Shown here: piece after piece, positions 35,790-45,331 of the stretch
Layout of the letters: each line of letters starts with the position of its first letter
How positions within the stretch are numbered: the stretch's first letter is position 1
Origin: Butyricimonas virosa
GTDB taxonomy: Bacteria; Bacteroidota; Bacteroidia; Bacteroidales; Marinifilaceae
Assembly (NCBI RefSeq): GCF_025148635.1
Contig: NZ_CP102269.1
Span: 1,488,001-1,552,000 of the forward strand
Length of the DNA stretch: 64,000 bases
Direction of reading: 5' to 3'
Made by a program: the position numbers and the translations under genes
Notes under the pieces: generated by a model
The model's input: the letters and a program-made list of their open reading frames with translations, nothing else
Database searches by the model: none
Told to the model about the DNA's origin: nothing

Positions 35790-38700
35790 TTATTTGAATG
35801 TAAATTTAATACCAAGGCTATAAGTTCTCGCTGATGGATAAGTGCTGTAATCAACACCTTGTGCCACAGTTATCACGTCATTGGCTGTTGCGGACGTCGA
35901 GGTCGAACCGAAGTTCCCTTGTGGGTCAAAGCCCGGATATTTCGTGATGGTGAATAAGTTGGATGCGGAGAAAGATAATTCCACGTTATTCACGAACGTT
36001 CCGGTAAACCAGTTCGCTGGTAAACGATAATTTAAATTCAATGAGTTCATCCGTAGGAACGAGGCATCATGAATATACAGGTCGCACAATGCATTGGCTA
36101 CGGTTCCCGTATAGGCTAACCTTGGAAATAAAGCATCGCCACCTTTGAAATTGTAACTATCAAATATCGAGTTATACACGTTGTAGGTTCCCACGCCGGA
36201 CGTTTTCTCGTATTGATAATACCACATTCTTTTTGCCCCGTATGAGTAAGTGAACACGGCGGTTGCGTATAGATTTTTCCAACCGAGTGAAAGGTTAAAA
36301 CCACCAAAAAATTTGGGGTTAAAATTACCCAATTTCACTTTGTCTTTTGCCGTGATCTTTCCATCTCCGTCCTGATCAATCAGGTATGCGTCACCCGGAG
36401 AATTGTAACTACCGAAATAGTTTTCCTGTACCCCAGTAGATGACACCGGTTTTAGTGCAATAATTTCCTCTTGAGTCCGGAATAATCGACCGGCATATTT
36501 ATAACCGTACCAGTCTCCGATGTGTCCGCCTTCAACCAAACGAACATATTCATAATAATAAGGCATTTTCAACTCCTTCACGATTCCATCCAGTTTTTTT
36601 ACTTTTCCGGAGTTTGTGGCGATATTAAAGCCGATTTCAAAGTTCACTTTATCCGTCCGGATAACGTCACCCCGGATGTCAAATTCCCATCCGACATTGG
36701 CAATTGTTCCAACATTCTGGTTGACCGTTGTGTAGGATGAATTTGCGGGTACAGACCCGTCGTAGATCAGATTGTTGATTTGTTTATTGTAGTATCCGAT
36801 TGTTCCGCGAAGGCGTTCGTTTAACAAACCGAAATCAAGACCCACGTCGATAGAGGTAGTTTCTTCCCATTGAAGGACCGGATTTCCCAAAGAAGTTGGT
36901 TTTGTTCCTGGTTGTCCGTCATAGGATGCGGCTCCCATAAGGGAGATATAATCATAGTTACCCAAGTTCTGAGAACCGATCTTTCCGACAGAAGCCCGTA
37001 GTTTTAAATAAGGAATATACAATTTCAAGGGGGACATAAACTCTTCTTCAGAGATCACCCAAGCGAGAGCCCCGGAAGGGAAATATCCCCAGCGCTTGTC
37101 GGGTCCGAACTTCGAGGAACCGTCTGTCCGGAAAGTAAAGGTTGCCAGATAACGGTTATTGTATTTGTAATTCACACGGGCAATGGCTGATACGAGCGTG
37201 TTCCCGGCTTCATCACTATCCGCCCAAGAGTCAGCTCCGCTGCCTAGGTTAATTAATACCTCTTCATCCGGGAATTCTTCCGCACCACCGGAAAGCATTC
37301 TGGATTTGTATTTTTCGATTGAATGTCCGACCATGGCAACCAAATTGTGTTTGCCGAAAGTCTTCATCCAAGTTAGCGTGTTATCCCACACGTAAGTGTT
37401 GTTCTCACTATTGCCTAAGTTACGGCTATTGTAGGCCGTGGCATATCCTCGTGTCCCTTTTTTAGAGAAAATGTCGGTTTGCGAATTTGTGTAATTAACC
37501 GTTCCGGTAGATTTGAATTTCAAACCGTCCAAAATTGTCCATTCCAGAAAAGCTGAACCGGAGAAAGTTAAACCTCGTCCATCGTTTCGGTTAGCCAGAG
37601 TTAAATGCGGGTTTTCGATCACCGTGCTTGTTGTTACGAGGTTAATACTTCCGTCTTCATTATATGCCGGGAAGTCCGGACGGAATCGGATGATATTGTC
37701 AATAAGATTATCCTTGTTATTGGTTTTTCTGGATGATCCGGATAAATTGACACCTAGTTTGACCTGTTTCCCGATTAATGTTTCAAAATTCAAACGTCCT
37801 GTTAATAATTTACTGCGTCCTCCTTTTACAACACCTTTTTGATCATTGTACCCGAAAGAGATAAAGTAGTTAGAGTTCTGTGTACCACCTCGTACGGAAA
37901 TGTCGCATTGCGTGGTCAAAGCATTCTGGGTCATTTCATCCCACCAGTCGGTATCTCCGTCCATGAAAGCATCGGGGAGTAATTCCAGCATACTACCGTC
38001 CCATTGGCTCGTGTTCAATTGATTGAATTTGGATTCATTGAAAAAAAGTCGGGTGTTGTAATCGAATCCGGCAATTTCAATGGATTGACGACCGACTGTC
38101 TCTACGAAACGCTTGTATTCTGCCGCATTCAAGGCGTTCAGCTTGTTTGAATTGATGGTCTGGATTCCGGCTCGGAGAGAAAGGTCTACGGTCGGTTGCA
38201 TTCCCAGTTTGCCCCGTTTGGTTGTTACGATGATGACACCATTGGCGGCCCGGGAACCATAGATTGCTGTTGCGGATACGTCTTTTAATATATCAATGCT
38301 TTCGATGTCTGATAAATTCAAGTTGAATAAAGCATTAGTTACGTCTCCCGTGGAACTTTGTGAATAATCGGGAACCCCGTCAATAACCCATAACGGTTGA
38401 GTGTTTCCTGTTAACGTTGAAATTCCTCGAATCATAACATTTACCGGGGAAGTGGGAGAGGCCGATTGAATCATGACGTTTACTCCGGGAGCCCGTCCTT
38501 GCAACATACTTTGCACGCTTGCTCCTGCCGGAGACATGGCAATATCCTTTTCTCCGAGTCGGGATACGGCTCCGGTAGCATCTTTTACCTTGGTAGTTCC
38601 GTAACCGACGATAACCACCTCGTCAACGAAGCTCACGCTATCTTTCAGTTGAATGATATTCAGTTTATCAAAAACATTCGAGTTTAATACAAACCGATAT

Positions 38701-39266
38701 TTAGCATAACCGATGCTACTGATGATGAGTGTTTTCGCATCTTCTGGAATGTTGATTGAAAATTCGCCTTCCACGTCTGTGGCAACCCCTAAAGTCGTGC
38801 CTTCTAAGATAACAGTGGCCCCGATAATAGGTTCTTTGTCTTTTTCCGAAATCACTCGTCCTTTCACGACCAGTTGTTTCTCCTCTTCAGCTTTTACCGT
38901 ATTATTCTTGCGTCTTAGCACCACAATACGGTCTTCTTTTATCTGATAAGCGAGGGGTGTGTCTTTAAATACGGCATCTAAAATTGTTACGATGTCCGCA
39001 TCCTTCAACGAGACGGTTATTTTAACACCTTCCTTATCCGTGTCGTTGTACACGAACGTGTAGTCCGTTGCCGATTCCAGATACTCGATAACAAAATCAA
39101 TCGAGGCGTTGTTGAAGTGAACATCCATTTTCTTGTTTTGGCTCACTCCGTACGAGTAAGTGCAAAATGTCATGAAGATAAAAAGAGCAAATAGTTTCCC
39201 GAACATTCTCGGGTCAGGCCGAAAAAGTCTGAATCCCGCTTTGGGGATTGATGAATTTTTTTTCAT
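35790..39266 (-). CDS. SusC/RagA TonB-linked outer-membrane transporter with STN domain
   Basis: An 1158-residue TonB-dependent transporter. In order: signal segment (about 1-45), an STN/secretin-TonB signalling domain (about 50-115, MDVHFNNASIDFVIEYLE), a CarboxypepD_reg-like domain (about 130-215, VVKGRVISEKDKEPIIGATV), the plug with the SusC signature (GYGTTKVKDATGAVS, LQGRAPGVNV, PLWVIDGVPDY) and the barrel ending in YSLGIKFTFK. The STN domain lets ligand occupancy reach FecR and the sigma factor. It lies 21 bases after fecR. Ligand unknown. Confidence 0.95.
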   Translation of the reverse strand: MKKNSSIPKAGFRLFRPDPRMFGKLFALFIFMTFCTYSYGVSQNKKMDVHFNNASIDFVIEYLESATDYTFVYNDTDKEGVKITVSLKDADIVTILDAVFKDTPLAYQIKEDRIVVLRRKNNTVKAEEEKQLVVKGRVISEKDKEPIIGATVILEGTTLGVATDVEGEFSINIPEDAKTLIISSIGYAKYRFVLNSNVFDKLNIIQLKDSVSFVDEVVIVGYGTTKVKDATGAVSRLGEKDIAMSPAGASVQSMLQGRAPGVNVMIQSASPTSPVNVMIRGISTLTGNTQPLWVIDGVPDYSQSSTGDVTNALFNLNLSDIESIDILKDVSATAIYGSRAANGVIIVTTKRGKLGMQPTVDLSLRAGIQTINSNKLNALNAAEYKRFVETVGRQSIEIAGFDYNTRLFFNESKFNQLNTSQWDGSMLELLPDAFMDGDTDWWDEMTQNALTTQCDISVRGGTQNSNYFISFGYNDQKGVVKGGRSKLLTGRLNFETLIGKQVKLGVNLSGSSRKTNNKDNLIDNIIRFRPDFPAYNEDGSINLVTTSTVIENPHLTLANRNDGRGLTFSGSAFLEWTILDGLKFKSTGTVNYTNSQTDIFSKKGTRGYATAYNSRNLGNSENNTYVWDNTLTWMKTFGKHNLVAMVGHSIEKYKSRMLSGGAEEFPDEEVLINLGSGADSWADSDEAGNTLVSAIARVNYKYNNRYLATFTFRTDGSSKFGPDKRWGYFPSGALAWVISEEEFMSPLKLYIPYLKLRASVGKIGSQNLGNYDYISLMGAASYDGQPGTKPTSLGNPVLQWEETTSIDVGLDFGLLNERLRGTIGYYNKQINNLIYDGSVPANSSYTTVNQNVGTIANVGWEFDIRGDVIRTDKVNFEIGFNIATNSGKVKKLDGIVKELKMPYYYEYVRLVEGGHIGDWYGYKYAGRLFRTQEEIIALKPVSSTGVQENYFGSYNSPGDAYLIDQDGDGKITAKDKVKLGNFNPKFFGGFNLSLGWKNLYATAVFTYSYGAKRMWYYQYEKTSGVGTYNVYNSIFDSYNFKGGDALFPRLAYTGTVANALCDLYIHDASFLRMNSLNLNYRLPANWFTGTFVNNVELSFSASNLFTITKYPGFDPQGNFGSTSTSATANDVITVAQGVDYSTYPSARTYSLGIKFTFK

Positions 39267-39287
39267 GGTTATTGGTTTTTAAACGTA

Positions 39288-40418
39288 CTAAAGTCTTTGT
39301 TTTAATTGTCTCTTTACATGTATAACAGAGTCTTGTTGTATAAAATCGATTTTTCCTGTAGCTTTTAATATTCCTAAAATGACATTACCGTTATCGTATT
39401 TTTTCATCTTTCCGGAGAAGATTAAGTCTTTTAATCTTTCTTCTTCGTACACGAATTTAACATCATACCAACGGGACAATTGTTTAAGAACAGTCTCTAA
39501 GCGAGTGGACTTGAAAATTAATCGTCCTTCTCTCCATGCCGTGAAGAGTTCCGTGTCAACCGTTTCAACTTGTACTTCTCGTGTTGCTTTGTTGTAAGTG
39601 GCCTGTTCCCCGGGGTGTAGAATAGTCTTGTCGGATGATAATTGCACGGCACCTTCGACTAGTGTTGTTATGATTTCATGCTCATCGGAATAATTCTGGA
39701 TATTAAACTGAGTACCTAATACCGTTAAATTCAAATCCTTGTTCCGAACGATAAATGGTTTTGTTTTATCTTTTCTGACATCGAAATAAGCCTCTCCGGA
39801 AACCAATTCCACTTGTCGCTTGTCCCCGGTAAAAGCACGGGGAAATTTTAATTCTGTCTCTGAATTCATCCAGACACGTGTTCCGTCAGCTAACACAAGT
39901 TCGAACTCTCCTCCTTTGGGTACATAAATTCGCAGGATTTCAGATGTTTCAAGCTGTTTTTTATGACGGGTACTATCTTTTATCGAATAGCACTGACCCG
40001 GCAGGGATATGCGTACGTCTTGTTCGTTTTGTAGAATAGCCTTGGAAGAAATGGGTTCTAAGAACAACTCGGCAATTTCGATCTTTTCTTCCGGTTTGTC
40101 GGGATATAGGAAATATACGCTGACACAGATAAAGCAAATGAACACGGCTGCATACCGTAAAAAATTGGTATATAGCATTTTGCTTTTTCGGTAAGTCTTT
40201 TGTGAAATCTTTGCCCAAGCTCTTTGCTGGTTGAATAATAAAAATACTTCTTGTTCCGAGCGGATTCGTTCGTGATCCATGATTGTCTGGTACAAATCAT
40301 CGTGATGTTTATCCTCTTTCAACCAACGGGATAACTCCTCTTGCTGGTCGGGACTTGCCTCCCCCGTGTAAGCTAGGAAAAGCAAATGGGCGATATGTTC
40401 ACAATCTTTAGGTGTCAT
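39288..40418 (-). CDS. FecR-family anti-sigma factor
   Basis: A 376-residue single-pass membrane protein. An N-terminal cytoplasmic part (to about residue 85) should hold the sigma factor; a transmembrane helix (about 87-105, YAAVFICFICVSVYFLY) follows. The periplasmic FecR domain contains LADGTRVWMNSETELKFP and VELVSGEAYFDV. The C-terminal DUF4974 region (FSGKMKKYDNGNVI) is usual in Bacteroidetes. It links the STN domain of the SusC protein to the ECF sigma factor. Confidence 0.93.
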   Translation of the reverse strand: MTPKDCEHIAHLLFLAYTGEASPDQQEELSRWLKEDKHHDDLYQTIMDHERIRSEQEVFLLFNQQRAWAKISQKTYRKSKMLYTNFLRYAAVFICFICVSVYFLYPDKPEEKIEIAELFLEPISSKAILQNEQDVRISLPGQCYSIKDSTRHKKQLETSEILRIYVPKGGEFELVLADGTRVWMNSETELKFPRAFTGDKRQVELVSGEAYFDVRKDKTKPFIVRNKDLNLTVLGTQFNIQNYSDEHEIITTLVEGAVQLSSDKTILHPGEQATYNKATREVQVETVDTELFTAWREGRLIFKSTRLETVLKQLSRWYDVKFVYEEERLKDLIFSGKMKKYDNGNVILGILKATGKIDFIQQDSVIHVKRQLKQRL

Positions 40419-40487
40419 TGCTATCTCTTTTATAGTATAACAATCGACTCCTTCTAACGTACTATGCGGGATTTATTTTTTTGTAAA

Positions 40488-41066
40488 TTATTTTGCACCA
40501 AGTGATATGAAAATGTAAAATAGGATTGTAAGATATTCATCCTTATATAGTTCCTTGAGAATTTTAAATCCTTTGACCTTCTGATTTTTTACTGTGTTAA
40601 TGGAAATATTTAGGGCTTTGGCGATTTCGTCATTTTTCATTCCGGAAACAGACATATCGATAATCTTGCGGCATTCCGTGGGCAGGGACTCTAACCAGTG
40701 GTTTAATTTCTGGTCGAACTCAGCCATAATGATATAATCATCGTAAACGGCTTCATCTGTTTGGGCAACAAATTCTTTCAGTTTTGCCGCTTTCATTTGT
40801 TCATGTTTGGCATGATTAAAGCAAGCGTTACGTGTGGAGACAAAAAGAAAAGAACTGATTTTTTCGATACAATCAAATTTTTCCCGTCTGTTCCATAGGG
40901 CCACGAAAATGTCCTGCACAATATCGTCAACAGCGTAAGGCGTGCGGATAAAATGGTAGGTGTAGGAACACAAAATCTTATAATAGCGATCGAATATGAC
41001 CTTGAAAGCCATGGGATCCCCTTCATTGAAAGATTTAATTAATGTTGTGTCCTTGATTGTTACCAT
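40488..41066 (-). CDS. ECF-type RNA polymerase sigma factor
   Basis: A 192-residue sigma-70 factor of the ECF/FecI-like Bacteroidetes group. Region 2 is at FDRYYKILCSYTYHF to DDIVQDIFVALWNRR, and region 4 has a helix-turn-helix at DEIAKALNISINTVKNQKV. It heads the operon with fecR, susC, susD, DUF4465 and thioredoxin-like genes. It probably switches the operon on when ligand passes the transporter. Start at 41066 lies only 4 bases after a possible -7 box. Confidence 0.93.
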   Translation of the reverse strand: MVTIKDTTLIKSFNEGDPMAFKVIFDRYYKILCSYTYHFIRTPYAVDDIVQDIFVALWNRREKFDCIEKISSFLFVSTRNACFNHAKHEQMKAAKLKEFVAQTDEAVYDDYIIMAEFDQKLNHWLESLPTECRKIIDMSVSGMKNDEIAKALNISINTVKNQKVKGFKILKELYKDEYLTILFYIFISLGAK

Positions 41067-41070
41067 GGGA

Positions 41071-41078
41071 CAAATATA
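41071..41078 (-). promoter_or_regulatory. Possible -7 box very close to the sigma-factor start
   Basis: On the minus strand TATATTTG matches TAnnTTTG and ends 4 bases before the ATG at 41066. There is no TTTG at the proper distance. If used, the mRNA would be leaderless. Confidence 0.3.
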
Positions 41079-41152
41079 CGTAAAAATGTTTCATCTCTTA
41101 ATCGTATTTTTCAAGATATAAGGATAAAGTATGTAAATGGATAGAAATACTT

Positions 41153-42724
41153 CTAAGGTTGATTATATAAAGACGATGTATTTAAAGTGGGGTGGATAAG
41201 ATAAAAGTTTCCGATCTTCTCGTGATGGGTTTGTTGAATCCAGTTCGAGAGTGCCGGGGAACGCATAACGTTCTTTTCTTTGACAAAAATCATGCAGTCG
41301 CCTTTCCGGTAGATATTGAATAATGAATCCTCGGTCGAGATCTTCGTGGCCTCTTCGTGTAAATAAACATCCATATTTTCTCCGCCACGGAATTTATAAT
41401 AGTAATAATGATGAATATTCTCTTCTTCGCGTATGTGATTCGCTTCGGTTGCCATGGCGGTAAAACCGATGTATGGATTAATCTGGGGTAAAGCGAAAGC
41501 TCCCGTGAACAACGTGGCAAGGATACCCAGTGCGGTACAATTGATCGCCCGGAATATTTGCTTGCGATATAGTAAATAACAGGCTGTTACACTGAAAATA
41601 AACAATGTTATGATGGCGACGTAAATAAATGGCGAGTCGGGAACATTAAATTTATTGCGGATGAAAAATGCCGCGATGGGAGCGATGGTAAGGGCTGCCA
41701 CGGGAATATGCACGGAAAATGCAATCCATTTCTCCTTGATCTTGGGTAGTAACAGGATCGTCAAGTATGTGAAGAACGGGAACAGAGGCAGCATATAGAT
41801 GTCCAGTTTTCCGCTGAACATGGAAAGAATGACGAAAGTCGAGACTATTGCCGAGAGGAAAAGTTTTTCTTTATCTGTCGTGAGTAGTTTCTTTTTTATC
41901 GCGATAACGATTGTCGTGATGTACAGGATAGACCAGGGAGCCACGGAGTACCAGAACGTCACCCCGTAATACCAGAATGCTTTTTTGTGGTCGAACGAAT
42001 CAATCGCCCGGTTTATGGTTTGATGGAAAAGAAGATTATTCAGGTAAGTTGATCCTCCTTCGAGATAAATACCGAGAAACCATATGGTACAGAATCCCGA
42101 TAAAATACCCCATTCTCTCCAGCCGAAATACCGGCAGAAAGAACGGACGTCTCTTTTCACCAGCAGAAAGACGAGCATAGTTATCAAGGGAACGATAAAA
42201 CCGACAGGTCCTTTCGAGAAAATAGCCATGAAAATATAGAAGGGCAGCAAGAAACGGTCTTTCGGTTGGCCCTTGCCCGAATAGCGTTTATAAAACGTGT
42301 ACAGGGCAAGAAGAATGAACATGCACATCAGCATATCCATCCGCAGGACAAGGCCCGAACCGATAAAGAACGCACTTGTGAAAAGCATTAGCGAGCCGCT
42401 CCATCTCAGGGATGCGGTGGTGTCTTCTTCAACCCATTTATTCATGATATAAATGGAAATCAGGGCCGGAATGATAGAAAAAAGTGAAAGACCAAACATA
42501 TTATATTCTCCCCAGATCCATTTGCTCAACATGAGTAACCAGAAATAAAGGGGCGTTTTATCTGCGTAAAGTTCTCCTTGATGGTAGAAAGTAAAGAAAT
42601 GCCCGTCCCGCAGGGCTTCGTCAACGATGCTGAGGTATTTCAGTTCGTTGTTTGGAGTGAAATCCCGTAGGATCAACACGGGAATCACCAAAATAAGCAA
42701 TATAAAATATCGTCCAATTTTCAT
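41153..42724 (-). CDS. ArnT-like GT39 membrane glycosyltransferase
   Basis: A 523-residue integral membrane enzyme of the GT-C fold, with about twelve helices in the N-terminal two thirds and a periplasmic C-terminal part. The acidic first loop (NNELKYLSIVDEALRDG) and the motif ADKTPLYFWLLML correspond to the active-site region of ArnT/PMT proteins, which move a sugar from polyprenyl phosphate onto lipid A or protein. Start at ATG 42724 (MKIGRYFILL) is chosen over the longer frame. Divergent from a paralogue at 42900. Confidence 0.82.
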   Translation of the reverse strand: MKIGRYFILLILVIPVLILRDFTPNNELKYLSIVDEALRDGHFFTFYHQGELYADKTPLYFWLLMLSKWIWGEYNMFGLSLFSIIPALISIYIMNKWVEEDTTASLRWSGSLMLFTSAFFIGSGLVLRMDMLMCMFILLALYTFYKRYSGKGQPKDRFLLPFYIFMAIFSKGPVGFIVPLITMLVFLLVKRDVRSFCRYFGWREWGILSGFCTIWFLGIYLEGGSTYLNNLLFHQTINRAIDSFDHKKAFWYYGVTFWYSVAPWSILYITTIVIAIKKKLLTTDKEKLFLSAIVSTFVILSMFSGKLDIYMLPLFPFFTYLTILLLPKIKEKWIAFSVHIPVAALTIAPIAAFFIRNKFNVPDSPFIYVAIITLFIFSVTACYLLYRKQIFRAINCTALGILATLFTGAFALPQINPYIGFTAMATEANHIREEENIHHYYYYKFRGGENMDVYLHEEATKISTEDSLFNIYRKGDCMIFVKEKNVMRSPALSNWIQQTHHEKIGNFYLIHPTLNTSSLYNQP

Positions 42725-42899
42725 GATTATAGTATGTAAATCCTTTTCGTGCAAAACACATCCAAAATGTATACCAGAAATGTTTCTTTTTTGTTACATC
42801 CGGAGAAAAAATTCTTCCTGCATTATTTGAAGGATATGCTCTTGAAAATAGTTTTATTATTATAAATTTGCACTTTAATCTAAACGTGTACATGAGATT

Positions 42900-44537
42900 A
42901 TGCAGAAAAACTACATTCATTATCTTTTTATTCTTATCGTTTGTTGGTTCGCTTTTTTCGTGAATAATGGTTCTGTTTATGAGGATATTATGGAGTCCCG
43001 TAATTTGGTTACGGCGCATGAAATGATTGAATATGACAATTGGTTGGTGCCCACGATGAACGGTGAATTACGTTTGGAGAAACCGCCTCTTCCGACATGG
43101 GTCGCCGCGGGAATCGAGTATTTACAACCGGACAATATATCTTTGCAGCGTGCTGCCGCTGGAATCATGGCCACGTTGATGGCTTTTTTCCTCTACTTCT
43201 TTGCTTCGGCCTTAAGTGGCAACAAGCTATTGGGATTACTTTCCGCCTTGGTGCTGGCAACCAGCTTTAATGTCATCATGGCCGGACGGGTAGCGACATG
43301 GGATATTTATTGTCATAGTTTTATGCTGGGAGCTATATTCTTCTTTTATCGGGGGATAGTGAGTGTGCGAACAAGTTGGGCTAATTTTATCTGGGCCGGG
43401 GTATTTTTGGGACTGTCTTTCCTTGGCAAAGGACCTGTGGCATTCTATGCTTTATTGTTGCCTTTCTTGATTTCTTATGCATGGATCTATCGTCCTTCTC
43501 TCAGAAGAAAAGGTTGGCCTATTGTCGTCATGCTACTATTATTTATCGTTATCAGTTTTTGGTGGCCGCTTTACTTGTATGTATTCCACCGGGATACAGC
43601 TTTGTTCGTGCTGGCGAAAGAATCGACGGCATGGATCGAGAGAAATGTTCGTCCCTGGTATTATTATTGGTTGTTCTTTGCCGAGTCGGGAATCTGGGCT
43701 TTGTTCCTCTTGACTGGGTTATGTTGGCCGTGGTTAAAAAAGAAAATAAGAATGCGTAAGGAATACACGTTTGCTGTTTTATGGACCGTGGTTACCTTGG
43801 TATTGCTTTCTCTTTTCCCGGAGAAAAAAACTCGTTATCTATTGCCGTTATTGATCCCGGCAGCGATGGTCGTGGCACATTATATCGTTTATATATTCAT
43901 GGCGGCGAAGGAGAAAACGCTTACCGCCAGTGATCGCATGGTGTTCCGTGTAAATGCTTTTATCCCGGCATTAATTGCTTTAGGAATGCCGGTTGCCGTC
44001 TATCTTTTATTTTATCGGGAAGGAGAAGTCGGATTGACTCTTTTGATTATCGTTTCGATCCTGTTCTTGCTTGCAGCCTATTCTATTTTTGCGGGAGGAG
44101 TGAGGATAAAATCAATGAAAGTATTCACGGGGGTGGTATTGCTGTTAATTCTTGTGGAAACTCTGTTGATGTCTCGTGTTGCCAATATGTTCAATAACAC
44201 GGAGATCAAGAGTATCAAAGCTGTTCGCCAGATTGAAGAGTTACAACATGTACCGTTCTATTATCCGGCCGATGAGGAATTGAGAATCGAGTTGGTGTAT
44301 GAGGCAGGCCGTCGCATATTACCTTGGGATGTAAAAAGCGATACGACACTTTTGAACACTCTGCCTATCGTGCTGGTTTCCGGTAAACCTGCAACGGAGG
44401 TTCTTCCTGCTGCGATGCAGGAGAAAGTGAATCTACGTCTAATAGATGTCTACGACAATAATAATCGTCCGAAAACAGATAAAAAACGCTATTCCCCTAA
44501 ATTCGTTCGCTACGTGACAATCTTGGAGAAGAAATAA
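42900..44537 (+). CDS. ArnT-like GT39 membrane glycosyltransferase
   Basis: A 545-residue GT-C enzyme, paralogous to the divergent gene at 41153-42724. It shows the acidic first periplasmic loop (SVYEDIMESRNLVTAHEM) and the family segment LEKPPLPTWV. About twelve helices are expected. It probably transfers a sugar from undecaprenyl phosphate to an envelope acceptor. The two genes share a 175-base divergent control region. Confidence 0.82.
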   Translation: MQKNYIHYLFILIVCWFAFFVNNGSVYEDIMESRNLVTAHEMIEYDNWLVPTMNGELRLEKPPLPTWVAAGIEYLQPDNISLQRAAAGIMATLMAFFLYFFASALSGNKLLGLLSALVLATSFNVIMAGRVATWDIYCHSFMLGAIFFFYRGIVSVRTSWANFIWAGVFLGLSFLGKGPVAFYALLLPFLISYAWIYRPSLRRKGWPIVVMLLLFIVISFWWPLYLYVFHRDTALFVLAKESTAWIERNVRPWYYYWLFFAESGIWALFLLTGLCWPWLKKKIRMRKEYTFAVLWTVVTLVLLSLFPEKKTRYLLPLLIPAAMVVAHYIVYIFMAAKEKTLTASDRMVFRVNAFIPALIALGMPVAVYLLFYREGEVGLTLLIIVSILFLLAAYSIFAGGVRIKSMKVFTGVVLLLILVETLLMSRVANMFNNTEIKSIKAVRQIEELQHVPFYYPADEELRIELVYEAGRRILPWDVKSDTTLLNTLPIVLVSGKPATEVLPAAMQEKVNLRLIDVYDNNNRPKTDKKRYSPKFVRYVTILEKK

Positions 44538-44577
44538 AGGACAGGTCATATCAAAGATGTGGAAACGAAGACAGATT

Positions 44578-45255
44578 TTATTGATTATACCGGGGGTTTT
44601 GGGGTAATAACGCCTGTTTTAATTCCTCTACGGATGCCACAATCTGTTTAGCTCCAGCTTGGGTTAATTCCTCCCGATCCCCGTAACCGTACAAAACCCC
44701 GATACAGTCAATTCCGGCATTTCGGGCCCCGATAATGTCGTGCTTCCGGTCTCCAATCATGACCACTTTACTCAACTCCCGGATGTCATTATTTTCCAGT
44801 ACGTGGCGGATTACCTCTTCTTTATGGGACAACGAGCCGTCAAGCCCGCTTCCCCCGACGAATTTGAAATAATGACTCAAGTGGAAATGATCAAGTATCT
44901 TTTCGGCGTAATAAGCCGGTTTTCCGGTAGCCAGCATCACTTGCTTTTCGGCCTCGTTTAATTCTTGCAAGAGACGTTCCATTCCGGGATAAACGGCGTT
45001 TTCGTATATACCCGTGTCGGCAAATCTTTCCCGGTACTTCCGGATGCCTTCCTCGGCCTGATCTGCGCTGAAATGGCAGAATTCCATCAAGGATTCTTTC
45101 AACGGGGGACCCACGAATTTACGTAGTTCGTTTAAGTCATTCACTTCTATTCCGAAATGTTTCAAGGCGTACCGGATTGATTTGGTGATTCCTTCCATGG
45201 AATCGGTGACCGTACCGTCAAGGTCTAAAAGAATGTGGGTGTATTCTTGCTGCAT
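44578..45255 (-). CDS. HAD-family phosphatase (phosphoglycolate phosphatase-like)
   Basis: A 225-residue HAD hydrolase. Motif I is LLDLDGTVTDS, motif II in MLATGKPA, and motif III/IV in VVMIGDRKHDIIGARNAG. Cap type and length fit the Gph/PpaX group; substrate not certain. The frame is open further upstream, but a tsf terminator (45279-45304) lies there, so I place the start at ATG 45255. Confidence 0.85.
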   Translation of the reverse strand: MQQEYTHILLDLDGTVTDSMEGITKSIRYALKHFGIEVNDLNELRKFVGPPLKESLMEFCHFSADQAEEGIRKYRERFADTGIYENAVYPGMERLLQELNEAEKQVMLATGKPAYYAEKILDHFHLSHYFKFVGGSGLDGSLSHKEEVIRHVLENNDIRELSKVVMIGDRKHDIIGARNAGIDCIGVLYGYGDREELTQAGAKQIVASVEELKQALLPQNPRYNQ

Positions 45256-45278
45256 ATAGTGGGTGTGAGTGGATAAAA

Positions 45279-45304
45279 AAACAGGCCTATTGCTAAGCCT
45301 GTTT
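45279..45304 (-). terminator. Intrinsic terminator of the rplM-rpsI-rpsB-tsf operon
   Basis: AAACAGGC pairs with GCCTGTTT across a 10-base loop. On the minus strand the stem runs into a stretch of T residues. Confidence 0.88.
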
Positions 45305-45331
45305 CTATATTTCAAAGATTTATTTCCTGTA

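Noticed and set aside
34298..39287. Cobalamin riboswitch in the SusC operon
   Set aside because: Gaps between genes are 9 to 21 bases, too short for a riboswitch, and the upstream region of the sigma gene shows no B12-box-like sequence.
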